Origin: an uncultured Lachnospiraceae bacterium
GTDB taxonomy: Bacteria; Bacillota; Clostridia; Lachnospirales; Lachnospiraceae
Reading direction: 5' to 3'
DNA length: 8,222 bases
Assembly (NCBI GenBank): GCA_902773445.1
Contig: CACYEU010000129.1
Span: 1 to 8,222 of the forward strand
Part shown: piece by piece, positions 1-6,104 of the stretch
Position numbering within the stretch: position 1 is the stretch's first letter
Layout of the letters: every line of letters begins with the position of its first letter
Program-made: the position numbers and the translations under genes
Notes under the pieces: model-generated
What the model saw: the letters and a program-made list of their open reading frames with translations, nothing else
Databases searched by the model: none
Told to the model about the DNA's origin: nothing

Positions 1-1165
1 AGCGCTAAGACCGGTTCTGTACGGTGTTGCGATCGCTTATCTGCTGACACCGTTTGTCAATTTCTATGACCGTGTACTGACGCAGTTTCTGAAAAAGCAC
101 ACAAAATTCAAACGGCCGAATACCGTAGCTCGCATCATCAGCGTGATCTTTGCGCTGCTGGTCCTGATCGCGATCATCCTTCTGGTATTCAATCTGCTGA
201 TTCCGCAGCTTGCTGAAAATATTCAGAACGCGGTCTATACCGTGCCGCGGCAGATCCAGAATCTGGCCAAAAAACTTGAAGTAGCCGCAAACGGCAGCAA
301 ATATAAAGAAAATCTGTCACAGTTGATGGAACAGGGGTCGAAAGCTCTGCGTGACTGGCTGACAGGGACACTTCTGCCGAAGACTAATTCGATCATGGAA
401 CAGGTGACGGCCAGTGTCATTAATCTGGTTAAGGAAGTGCTCAATATCCTGATCGGTCTGATCGTTTCGATCTACCTGCTCTACAATAAGGAAGTCTACG
501 CGGCGCAGGCAAAAAAGGCCGCCTATGCTCTGTTTTCAACACAGCGCGCGACGACCTATGTCCATATCGGACGCAAGGCCAACAGTGTATTCTCGGGATT
601 CATCGTCGGCAAAGTCGTTGATTCCCTGATCATCGGCGTGATCTGTTTCATCGGACTGTCGATCATCAATTCGTTCTACACGATCCCGTATATCCCGTTG
701 ATCAGCGTGGTGATCGGTGTGACCAATATCATTCCGTTCTTCGGACCTTATATGGGCGCGATCCCCTGCGCACTGCTGATCGCGCTGAACTCTCCGGTCA
801 AAGCACTGGTGTTTTTGGTGTTCATCCTGGTGCTGCAGCAGGTCGACGGCAATATCATCGGACCGAAGATCCTCGGAAGTTCGACAGGACTCTCGTCCTT
901 CTGGGTCATTTTCTCGATCCTGCTGTTCGGCGGATTGTTCGGATTCCCGGGCATGATCCTCGGGGTGCCGACCTTCGCGGTCATCTACTATCTGATCACG
1001 ATGACGCTCAATCAGAAACTCGAGAAAAAGAATTTGCCGATCGAGTCAGCTTACTACGACCCATCGTCGTACGTCGATGAGAGCGGAAAATACGTGTCGG
1101 GACATCCCGGGAAGATCCCGGACGGACTCGATACACCGTCAGGCGCAGACGATATCAAACCCTGA
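1..1165 (+). CDS. AI-2E family transporter (permease), 5' end outside window
   Basis: This is a polytopic membrane protein of the AI-2E (PerM/YdiK-like) family; members have been linked to export of autoinducer-2 or to ion antiport, so the substrate here is unknown. The frame is open from base 2 with no stop and no convincing start, so the N-terminus lies upstream; 387 residues are visible. Hydrophobic segments lie near bases 8-67, 134-211, 407-484, 589-669, 690-770, 773-841 and 893-996. A soluble amphipathic stretch (about 212-400) sits between the second and third, as in the family. Family signatures are NIIPFFGPYMG (725-757) and QQVDGNIIGPKILG (836-877). A GTG at 143 could be mistaken for the start, but it falls inside a membrane segment and upstream codons continue the homologous pattern. 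The hydrophilic tail ends GADDIKP. It is convergent with the PBP gene and ends 5 bases before a shared terminator. Confidence 0.93.
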   Translation, partial: ALRPVLYGVAIAYLLTPFVNFYDRVLTQFLKKHTKFKRPNTVARIISVIFALLVLIAIILLVFNLLIPQLAENIQNAVYTVPRQIQNLAKKLEVAANGSKYKENLSQLMEQGSKALRDWLTGTLLPKTNSIMEQVTASVINLVKEVLNILIGLIVSIYLLYNKEVYAAQAKKAAYALFSTQRATTYVHIGRKANSVFSGFIVGKVVDSLIIGVICFIGLSIINSFYTIPYIPLISVVIGVTNIIPFFGPYMGAIPCALLIALNSPVKALVFLVFILVLQQVDGNIIGPKILGSSTGLSSFWVIFSILLFGGLFGFPGMILGVPTFAVIYYLITMTLNQKLEKKNLPIESAYYDPSSYVDESGKYVSGHPGKIPDGLDTPSGADDIKP

Positions 1166-1170
1166 TCAAA

Positions 1171-1195
1171 AAGACCCCGCTTCGTGCGGGGTCTT
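1171..1195. terminator. bidirectional intrinsic terminator between convergent genes
   Basis: A perfect 10-bp inverted repeat, AAGACCCCGC / GCGGGGTCTT, encloses the 5-base loop TTCGT. On the minus strand the 3' arm runs into TTTTT, a good U-tract for ending the PBP transcript. On the plus strand only CTTGATTATT follows, so termination of the permease transcript is probably weaker. It lies between the permease stop (1165) and the PBP stop (1198). Confidence 0.9.
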
Positions 1196-1197
1196 GA

Positions 1198-3996
1198 TTA
1201 TTCATTTGATGTATTTTCGTTCGGATAGGTCCGCTGCTGATCGGCAGCGTTTTCCTGAAGCGACGGGACCGACGTCGGAAGAGCGTCGAGTCTCTCCTCG
1301 GCATCGCTTAGTTTCACCGCGTAATCATCATACTCATCATAGGTTGAACAGTTGGTAAGAGCCTGTTTGGCGTCGCTTAAGATCTGCTGAGTTACAGACG
1401 TATTGTACTGTCTTGAATTCAGTGTCTTCAGATACCAGTCAAGCAGTGCGATCCGGTGATCGTGAAGGCGGGTCTGCGCTTCAAGCTGACTGTTCTCGGC
1501 ATCGACCGCACTCTGCTTCTGAGCTTTTTTGATCTCGTCTTTTTCCTGCTCGGCAATCAGTTTCTGCCAGTCCTTCTTAAATGCTTTTTCAAGCAGTTCA
1601 TAATGCTGCTGCAGACGGTCGAGCAGCTCTGATTTCTTCTTGCCGTCGGGAAGCGCTTCGACGAGCTTGAATGCTTTGCTGTAAGCAGAGTCGAGTCCAA
1701 GTGCGGTCTCAACGTTGGTGATCTTGTACTTCTCAAATTCCGCGACCGCTTTTTTGGCTTCGGCAAAGTCCGCTTTGTTGCCGTTATTCGACTTGTCGTT
1801 CTTATTGTCTTCGATGGCCTTTGAATAGTATTCGTAGCCTTTCGGACGCCGCAGGTAAGAACGCTTTTTCATGTTCAGGTTTGCCTTGTTATAGAGCTGC
1901 AGCGTGTACTCACCGCCGATGACCTTGCGGTACTGAAGTGAATCAGGGACTTTGAAATCTCTTTCTTCGAGTCCGCAGTGGATCGCGTTCATATAGTCGA
2001 TAAAGATGCTTTTCGAATAGATGCTACCGTCATTTAACACGGCGTTGTCCTCACGTCCGACCCAGACAGCGGTCGTATAGTAGGGCGTATAACCGCAGAG
2101 CCATGCGTCGTGATTGGAGTTCGTCGTTCCGGTCTTACCGGCGACAAACTGTCCGTCGACCCCGGTGCCGTAGCAGGTACCGTACCCTTCCATAAAGACT
2201 CCCTGCAGGATGTCTGTCATCATAAATGCCGCGTCGCTTGAATAGATCTTCTTTGGCTTGACTTTGGCGGCGTCATAGACTTTGCCCTCTTTCTCATGCG
2301 TGATCGTCAGCAGACAGCTTTTTTCGGATGATATGCCGTAGTTTGCGAGTGTCGTATAACCGTGAGCCATGTCGGCGACAGTCACGCCGTAAGTAAAGCC
2401 GCCGAGGCACAGCGAAGCGGCTGTGTAATCGGCCGGTACGATCGATGAGAATCTGAGTTTTTCAAGATAACTGATATAGTCGGCATTATAGAGCTGGAAG
2501 GCGACCGTGTTCGTCGAGCGGGCGACAGCCTCGCGGACCGTCATGTCGCCCAGATAGGAGTTGTTCGCGTTTTTCGGGCTGTAACTGCTTGCATCGCCGG
2601 GGACCGCAAACACCTGTTTGTCAGTCACGATCGATGACGGATTTGAGGCGCCGGCTTCGATCGACGGCGTGTAGACAAGCAGCGGTTTGATCGAGGAACC
2701 GGGCTGCCTTTCAGCGAGAAATGCACGGTTATAAGAATCGCCTCTGCCGCCGACAGCAGCAACGACCATTCCGGTATCATTGTTCACACAGACGGCTGCG
2801 CTCTGCAGGATGAAATTGCCGTCATCGGTCTTTTCCACAGACCCGGACAGCGTCTCATTGATCGTGTTCTGCAGGATCTTCTGTGCTTCCTGATCAAACG
2901 ATGTCTTGATCGTGTAGCCGCCTTCGCGGATCTTCGACGCCATGCTCGAGTATTTCTTCTCGTAATTCTTACGGTATTTTTCGTAATCATCCTGATCCTT
3001 GAATGCATAGCGAAGCTTGAATCCGTCAAGTTTCATCAGCTCCAGAGTGCTGTAATGCATGGCAAATGAACACATGTAGTTGTTACTGCTGACGAGACTT
3101 GTCTCGGACTGTGTCACAATAATCTCAGCAGAAGCCGCGTCCTTGTATTCCTTCTCAGTGATATACCCCTGATCGTACATCTGATAGAGGACTTTTTTCA
3201 TCTTTTTCACAGCGAGATCGTAATCCGCGACCGGATTAAACCGGTTCGGGCTGTTGCTGATCCCCGCGACCATTGCGCATTCCCCGAGTGTCAGTTCTCT
3301 GATGTTCTTGTTGAAATAAAATTTAGCGGCTGACTGAACACCGTAACATCCGTTGCCGTAATAATTGGAATTGCAGTAGAACTCCATGATCTCTGCCTTG
3401 TTGTATTTCTTTTCGAGCTGGGGAGCGATCAGAATTTCAGTGAATTTCCGGGTAAATGTCTGTTCGGATGTGAGAAGATTGTTCTTGATGACTTGCTGGG
3501 TGATCGTGGAGCCCCCCTGTGTGATCTCGCCTTTATTGCGGATGAGTTCCCAGGTTGCCCGCGCGATGGCTTTATAGTCGACGCCCTGATGGATCTTATA
3601 GTTCTTATCTTCGATCGCGACATACGCGTCCTGAAGCTCTTTCGGGATCTGATCGATCGGCGCGTAGACATAGTTGCCGGAATTGACTTCCCCGATCAAT
3701 TTGCCGTCTGTGTCGAGAAACTTGGTATTGGAAAGCAGACGGAAGGTCCCGTCGCTCATCCTGGCGAGTGTGTCGTAAGCTTCATTCGCAAGTCTGCGGT
3801 ACGGTTTTGAGTGCATGAACAGTGTCATCGCGAGGACCATCGCGCCGTAGAGTACCGCAGCGGCCGCAATGATCCGCCAGATGATCGTCAGAATCTTATT
3901 CGGGAGACTGCGGGACTGCCAGCGTTCCTTCCGGATCGCTTTTTTGCGGCGTTTTCGTGTCTTCCTGTCGGTTGTCCTGCTCACGCCATCACTCAT
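1198..3996 (-). CDS. class A penicillin-binding protein (PBP1A-type transglycosylase/transpeptidase)
   Basis: This bifunctional peptidoglycan synthase (932 residues) polymerises lipid II glycan strands and cross-links stem peptides outside the membrane. A very basic cytoplasmic tail (residues 11-28) precedes one membrane anchor (about 35-61). The GT51 domain (about 95-270) has AIEDKNYKIHQGVD with catalytic E129, GGSTITQQVIKN (161-172), second Glu E187 in RKFTEILIAPQLE, and EFYCNSNYYGNGCYGVQSAA. The transpeptidase domain (about 395-670) has all three motifs: SSIK (434-437, nucleophile S434), STN (494-496) and KTGT (621-624). Residues about 720-932 form a charged, helix-rich, Lys/Glu-heavy extension with no recognised fold. 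ATG at 3996 is chosen because TAA TAG TAA lies in frame just upstream and the next Met (53) is inside the anchor. The Shine-Dalgarno is poor: AGGA lies about 18 bases away. The gene is divergent from dut and convergent with the permease. Confidence 0.96.
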   Translation of the reverse strand: MSDGVSRTTDRKTRKRRKKAIRKERWQSRSLPNKILTIIWRIIAAAAVLYGAMVLAMTLFMHSKPYRRLANEAYDTLARMSDGTFRLLSNTKFLDTDGKLIGEVNSGNYVYAPIDQIPKELQDAYVAIEDKNYKIHQGVDYKAIARATWELIRNKGEITQGGSTITQQVIKNNLLTSEQTFTRKFTEILIAPQLEKKYNKAEIMEFYCNSNYYGNGCYGVQSAAKFYFNKNIRELTLGECAMVAGISNSPNRFNPVADYDLAVKKMKKVLYQMYDQGYITEKEYKDAASAEIIVTQSETSLVSSNNYMCSFAMHYSTLELMKLDGFKLRYAFKDQDDYEKYRKNYEKKYSSMASKIREGGYTIKTSFDQEAQKILQNTINETLSGSVEKTDDGNFILQSAAVCVNNDTGMVVAAVGGRGDSYNRAFLAERQPGSSIKPLLVYTPSIEAGASNPSSIVTDKQVFAVPGDASSYSPKNANNSYLGDMTVREAVARSTNTVAFQLYNADYISYLEKLRFSSIVPADYTAASLCLGGFTYGVTVADMAHGYTTLANYGISSEKSCLLTITHEKEGKVYDAAKVKPKKIYSSDAAFMMTDILQGVFMEGYGTCYGTGVDGQFVAGKTGTTNSNHDAWLCGYTPYYTTAVWVGREDNAVLNDGSIYSKSIFIDYMNAIHCGLEERDFKVPDSLQYRKVIGGEYTLQLYNKANLNMKKRSYLRRPKGYEYYSKAIEDNKNDKSNNGNKADFAEAKKAVAEFEKYKITNVETALGLDSAYSKAFKLVEALPDGKKKSELLDRLQQHYELLEKAFKKDWQKLIAEQEKDEIKKAQKQSAVDAENSQLEAQTRLHDHRIALLDWYLKTLNSRQYNTSVTQQILSDAKQALTNCSTYDEYDDYAVKLSDAEERLDALPTSVPSLQENAADQQRTYPNENTSNE

Positions 3997-4004
3997 ATCG
4001 ATAT

Positions 4005-4035
4005 TTTACTATTATCCTGTTAAATATGCTATGAT
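4005..4035 (+). promoter_or_regulatory. possible sigma-A promoter for the dUTPase gene
   Basis: TATGAT (4030-4035) is a good -10 hexamer, with TTTACT (4005-4010) as a mediocre -35 at a long 19-base spacing. The 79-base AT-rich gap between the divergent PBP and dut starts must hold both promoters, so competition between polymerases is plausible. Only the -10 is reasonably convincing. Confidence 0.35.
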
Positions 4036-4054
4036 TATTTTAACAGATCATCAA
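4026..4054 (-). promoter_or_regulatory. possible sigma-A promoter for the PBP gene
   Basis: On the minus strand TTGATG (4049-4054) and TAGCAT (4026-4031) are separated by 17 bases; each matches four of six consensus positions. Transcription would begin near 4019, leaving a leader of about 23 bases with AGGA at its very 5' end. The site overlaps the proposed dut promoter. It is inferred from position and consensus only. Confidence 0.35.
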
Positions 4055-4075
4055 TGAAGTTTATGGAGGGAGATC

Positions 4076-4594
4076 ATGGCACAGCCGCGTATCGGGCAAT
4101 TTGAAAAAGTGAGTTATGGACAGTTCGAAAAGGACTGGATCAAGGTCTTCCCTGATGAATCTGCTGAGAGGATCAGAGAAATCTATGACGGGATCAGGCT
4201 TCCGCGCCGCGCGACAGCCGCGTCGGCCGGCTATGACTTTTTCCTGCCTGAAGCCGTCACGGTTCCTGCCGGAGGGACCGCGTTGATTCCGACCGGTATT
4301 CGTGTAAAGATGGATATCGGCTGGGTCCTTTGCTGTTTTCCGCGCAGCGGCCTCGGGTTCAAATTCAGAATGCAGCTCGACAATACGGTCGGCATCATCG
4401 ACGCCGACTACTACGGATCAGACAATGAAGGCCATATCTTTGTCAAATTCACCTGCGACGCGAAGACTGATAAAGAGATCTGTCTGGATGCCGGGGACGC
4501 ATTTATGCAGGCCGTTTTCCTGCCGTACGGGCTGACTGAAGATGACGATGTGACCGATGTGCGTAACGGAGGATTCGGAAGCACAAATAGTTGA
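4076..4594 (+). CDS. dut: dUTP diphosphatase (dUTPase), trimeric family
   Basis: The enzyme hydrolyses dUTP to dUMP and pyrophosphate in the cytoplasm, keeping uracil out of DNA and feeding dTMP synthesis. All five trimeric dUTPase motifs are present in 172 residues: I, ATAASAGYDF (46-55); II, PRSGLG (89-94); III, NTVGIIDADYYG (103-114) with catalytic D109; IV, GDAFMQA (140-146); V, the P-loop-like tail RNGGFGST (163-170). Motif IV has Ala where an Arg is common (GDR..Q). An extension of about 40 residues before motif I, with FEKVSYGQFEKDW, is typical of the Bacillota form; the pentapeptide GQFEK occurs twice (7-11 and 15-19). GGAGG at 4065-4069 lies 6 bases before ATG 4076 and fixes the start. 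The infC promoter begins 10 bases after the stop, and I see no terminator for this gene, so read-through into the infC leader is likely. Confidence 0.95.
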   Translation: MAQPRIGQFEKVSYGQFEKDWIKVFPDESAERIREIYDGIRLPRRATAASAGYDFFLPEAVTVPAGGTALIPTGIRVKMDIGWVLCCFPRSGLGFKFRMQLDNTVGIIDADYYGSDNEGHIFVKFTCDAKTDKEICLDAGDAFMQAVFLPYGLTEDDDVTDVRNGGFGSTNS

Positions 4595-4603
4595 GAAAAA
4601 CAT

Positions 4604-4632
4604 TTGACAGAACAGGTCAGATGTGTTAATCT
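4604..4632 (+). promoter_or_regulatory. promoter of the infC-rpmI-rplT operon
   Basis: A perfect -35 TTGACA (4604-4609) is followed after 17 bases by TAATCT (4627-4632). TG at 4624-4625 supplies an extended -10 (TGnTAATCT) that compensates for the weak hexamer. Transcription should start near 4639, leaving a leader of about 183 bases before infC. Confidence 0.75.
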
Positions 4633-4638
4633 AGCTGT

Positions 4639-4803
4639 TGCTGGAAACAGCATTACAACAAAGCAGAGCATCCACTCTCACCCCGTCATCATATGATATG
4701 CACGTGGGTTTAATAATAAAAACCGGCCGGCTGTACTTATGATACTGCGGCTTGGGACCGGTCAGATGAAGTGGATGCGTAAAACCGTTCACTTTATTTT
4801 TTT
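4639..4803 (+). promoter_or_regulatory. L20-type ribosomal protein leader (attenuator) of infC operon
   Basis: This structured mRNA leader probably lets excess L20 reduce its own operon, as established for the Bacillus subtilis infC operon. Helices visible in order: a GAAA-capped hairpin CTG/CAG (4640-4651, extendable with TGTT 4636-4639 and AACA 4657-4660); a long closing helix GCATCCACT (4668-4676) with AGTGGATGC (4770-4778); inside it a first arm ACCCCGTCAT (4680-4689) with 4698-4709; and a second arm ACCGG (4722-4726) with CCGGT (4758-4762), or GCCG (4726-4729) with CGGC (4748-4751), capped near CTTATGA. The closing helix shares bases 4770-4777 with the terminator hairpin at 4769-4803, so the two cannot coexist. 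The core GGCTTGGGACCGGT matches my memory of Rfam L20_leader (RF00558) but was not searched. Confidence 0.8.
4769..4803 (+). terminator. regulated intrinsic terminator in the infC leader
   Basis: AAGTGGATG (4769-4777) pairs with CGTTCACTT (4786-4794), 9 pairs with two G-U wobbles, around the loop CGTAAAAC. TATTTTTTT follows (4795-4803). The stem is only moderately stable and its 5' arm is also the 3' strand of the leader's long closing helix. This is the expected design of an attenuator that must be switchable. The infC Shine-Dalgarno starts only 3 bases after the T-run. Confidence 0.78.
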
Positions 4804-4821
4804 GTCAGGAGGTATACGGCC

Positions 4822-5331
4822 ATTAGCAATAATTATTATGTCAACGGTCAGATCCGTGAACGCGAGGTCAGATTGATCAGCGAAGACGGAGAACAGCTGG
4901 GGATCATGTCAGCAAAAGAAGCACAGCTTAAAGCTGACGAGGCGGATCTTGATCTCGTGATGATCGCACCGAAGGCGAAACCGCCGGTCTGCAAGATCAT
5001 CGATTACGGGAAATTCCGCTACGAGCAGACGCGCAAGGAAAAGGAAGCCAAGAAGAAGCAGAAGACTGTGGAGATCAAGGAAATCCGCCTTTCGCCGAAC
5101 ATCGGCAAGAATGATCTGAACACAAAATCAAACAACGCGAGAAAGTTTCTTGAAAAGGGCAACCGCGTGAAAGTGACTGTTCGGTTCAGAGGACGCGAGA
5201 TGGCGCATCAGCAGAACGGCCGCGCGATCCTGGACGCGTTTGTCGAGACGCTCGAAGATATTGCCCAGGTTGACAGAGAGCCGAAGATGGAAGGACGCAA
5301 TATGAGCATGGTCCTGACAGAAAAGAGATAA
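4822..5331 (+). CDS. infC: translation initiation factor IF-3, ATT start
   Basis: IF-3 binds the 30S subunit, prevents premature 50S joining and checks start codon-anticodon pairing. The 169 residues comprise an N-terminal domain (about 1-70, with NGQIREREVRLI and KPPVCKIIDYGKFRYEQ), a lysine-rich helical linker (71-86) and a C-terminal domain (about 82-169, with IKEIRLSPNIG, FLEKGNRVKVTVRFRGREM and EPKMEGRNMSMVL). The start is ATT at 4822: AGGAGGT (4807-4813) lies 8 bases upstream, and translation from there restores the conserved N-terminus SNNYYVNGQIRE. Starting at TTG 4873 would delete 17 conserved residues and has no ribosome site. ATT is the characteristic infC start in E. coli and Bacillus; in E. 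coli it allows IF-3 to repress its own translation. It is the first gene of the operon, with rpmI 27 bases downstream. Confidence 0.97.
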   Translation: MSNNYYVNGQIREREVRLISEDGEQLGIMSAKEAQLKADEADLDLVMIAPKAKPPVCKIIDYGKFRYEQTRKEKEAKKKQKTVEIKEIRLSPNIGKNDLNTKSNNARKFLEKGNRVKVTVRFRGREMAHQQNGRAILDAFVETLEDIAQVDREPKMEGRNMSMVLTEKR

Positions 5332-5358
5332 ATGGATAGATGTAAGGAGGAATAAGCT

Positions 5359-5556
5359 ATGCCAAAGATCAAAACAAGCCGTTCGGCTGCTAAGAGATTC
5401 TCTAAGACAGCTTCCGGCAAACTCAAGAGAAACAAAGCTTACAGAAGCCATATTCTCACAAAGAAAACGACGAAGAGGAAGAGGAACCTCCGTCAGACAA
5501 CAACAGCGGATCCGACAAACGAGAAGAACATGAAGAAGATTTTACCGTATCTGTAA
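5359..5556 (+). CDS. rpmI: 50S ribosomal protein L35
   Basis: This is a small, very basic protein of the large ribosomal subunit (65 residues, the usual family length). The N-terminus MPKIKTSRSAAKRFSKTASG matches the L35 signature (PKxKTxxxAAKRFxxTxSGK), and RSHILTKKTTKRKRNLR matches its central region. The Shine-Dalgarno AAGGAGG (5344-5350) is 8 bases before ATG. It occupies the standard position between infC and rplT, with 27- and 26-base gaps, so it is probably cotranscribed and subject to the upstream leader. Confidence 0.98.
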   Translation: MPKIKTSRSAAKRFSKTASGKLKRNKAYRSHILTKKTTKRKRNLRQTTTADPTNEKNMKKILPYL

Positions 5557-5582
5557 TCTGACGCTAGAGGGAGGTTATACAA

Positions 5583-5939
5583 ATGGCAAGAATTAAAGGC
5601 GGACTGAACGCCAAGAAAAAACATAACAGAGTACTGAAACTTGCAAAAGGCTACCGCGGCGCGCGCTCTAAGCAGTATCGTATCGCCAAGCAGACCGTGA
5701 TGCGTTCACTGTCTCAGGCTTACGCAGGACGCAAGCAGCGCAAACGTCAGATGAGAGCGCTTTGGATCGCCCGCATCAATGCAGCAGCCAGAATGAACGG
5801 ACTTTCCTACAGCCGTCTGATGCACGGTCTCAAGGAAGCCGGTGTTGAGATCAACCGCAAGATGCTCGCTGATCTTGCAGTCTATGACAAAGAAGGTTTT
5901 GCTAAGCTTGTCGAGACAGCAAAGGAAAAGATCGCATAA
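5583..5939 (+). CDS. rplT: 50S ribosomal protein L20
   Basis: L20 binds 23S rRNA early in 50S assembly and, in studied bacteria, is the autoregulator of this operon. It has 118 residues, normal for the family. The N-terminal extension is basic (MARIKGGLNAKKKHNRVLKL followed by AKGYRGARSKQYR). The globular RNA-binding half carries the near-invariant block WIARINAAARMNGLSYSRLM (about 61-80), then GVEINRKMLADLAV. GGGAGG (5569-5574) lies 8 bases before ATG 5583. It is the last gene of the operon. No intrinsic terminator is evident between its stop and the tRNA promoter, so some read-through into the tRNA unit and its terminator at 6105-6139 is likely. Confidence 0.98.
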   Translation: MARIKGGLNAKKKHNRVLKLAKGYRGARSKQYRIAKQTVMRSLSQAYAGRKQRKRQMRALWIARINAAARMNGLSYSRLMHGLKEAGVEINRKMLADLAVYDKEGFAKLVETAKEKIA

Positions 5940-5944
5940 AGGGC

Positions 5945-5973
5945 TTGCATCGAATCCTAAATTGTGGTATTGT
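5945..5973 (+). promoter_or_regulatory. promoter of the tRNA-Leu gene
   Basis: TTGCAT (5945-5950) and TATTGT (5968-5973) are 17 bases apart. TG at 5965-5966 gives an extended -10. The -35 begins 5 bases after the rplT stop. The predicted start near 5980 leaves a leader of about 33 bases ahead of the mature tRNA. Confidence 0.65.
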
Positions 5974-5983
5974 ATTTAACGCT

Positions 5984-6005
5984 GTGGGACATGATTATGT
6001 TCCAC
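5984..6005 (+). other. hairpin in the precursor tRNA 5' leader
   Basis: GTGGGACAT (5984-5992) pairs with ATGTTCCAC (5997-6005), nine pairs with one G-U, around the loop GATT. It begins only a few bases after the predicted transcription start and ends 7 bases before the tRNA. No T-run follows, so it is not an intrinsic terminator. It may protect the 5' end or influence RNase P processing; this is inference. Confidence 0.6.
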
Positions 6006-6012
6006 GCGATCC

Positions 6013-6097
6013 GCGGAAGTGTCGGAATTGGTAGACGAGCAAGATTAAGGATCTTGTGTTCGGATTGAACGTGCGGGTTCAAGTCCCGCCTTCCGCA
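6013..6097 (+). tRNA. tRNA-Leu, anticodon AAG (reads CUU)
   Basis: The gene folds as a complete class II tRNA. The acceptor stem GCGGAAG (6013-6019) pairs with CTTCCGC (6090-6096), with discriminator A6097. The D arm TCG/CGA encloses the leucine-type loop GAATTGGTAGA. The anticodon stem CAAGA (6040-6044) pairs with TCTTG (6052-6056) around the loop TTAAGGA. The long variable arm is GTTC-GGATT-GAAC (6058-6070). The T arm GCGGG/CCCGC encloses TTCAAGT. Counting from U33 (6046), the anticodon is A-A-G (6047-6049) with G at 37, as expected for CUN-reading tRNAs. The 3' CCA is not encoded (TAA follows). Identity as Leu rests on the long variable arm, A73 and the D loop. A34 is unusual because bacteria mostly reserve adenosine-34 for tRNA-Arg(ACG). 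Confidence 0.95.
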
Positions 6098-6104
6098 TAA
6101 GACG

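Noticed and set aside
143..1165. Permease starting at GTG 143
   Set aside because: The frame is open to the window edge and the GTG is within a membrane segment; the upstream codons encode the expected first hydrophobic helix.
3493..3810. Plus-strand open frame of 105 codons
   Set aside because: It lies entirely opposite the GT51 part of the PBP gene, which has full catalytic motifs; the product resembles nothing.
4873..5331. infC starting at TTG 4873
   Set aside because: No ribosome site precedes it and 17 conserved IF-3 residues would be lost; ATT 4822 with AGGAGGT fits far better.
5984..6005. Leader hairpin as the rplT terminator
   Set aside because: No U-tract follows the stem; the first true terminator is at 6105-6139 after the tRNA.
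6046..6048. tRNA-Leu anticodon read as TAA
   Set aside because: That register breaks the anticodon stem (G6043 opposite A6051) and puts G at position 37, unusual for a UAA anticodon; AAG gives a perfect 5-bp stem and 7-base loop.
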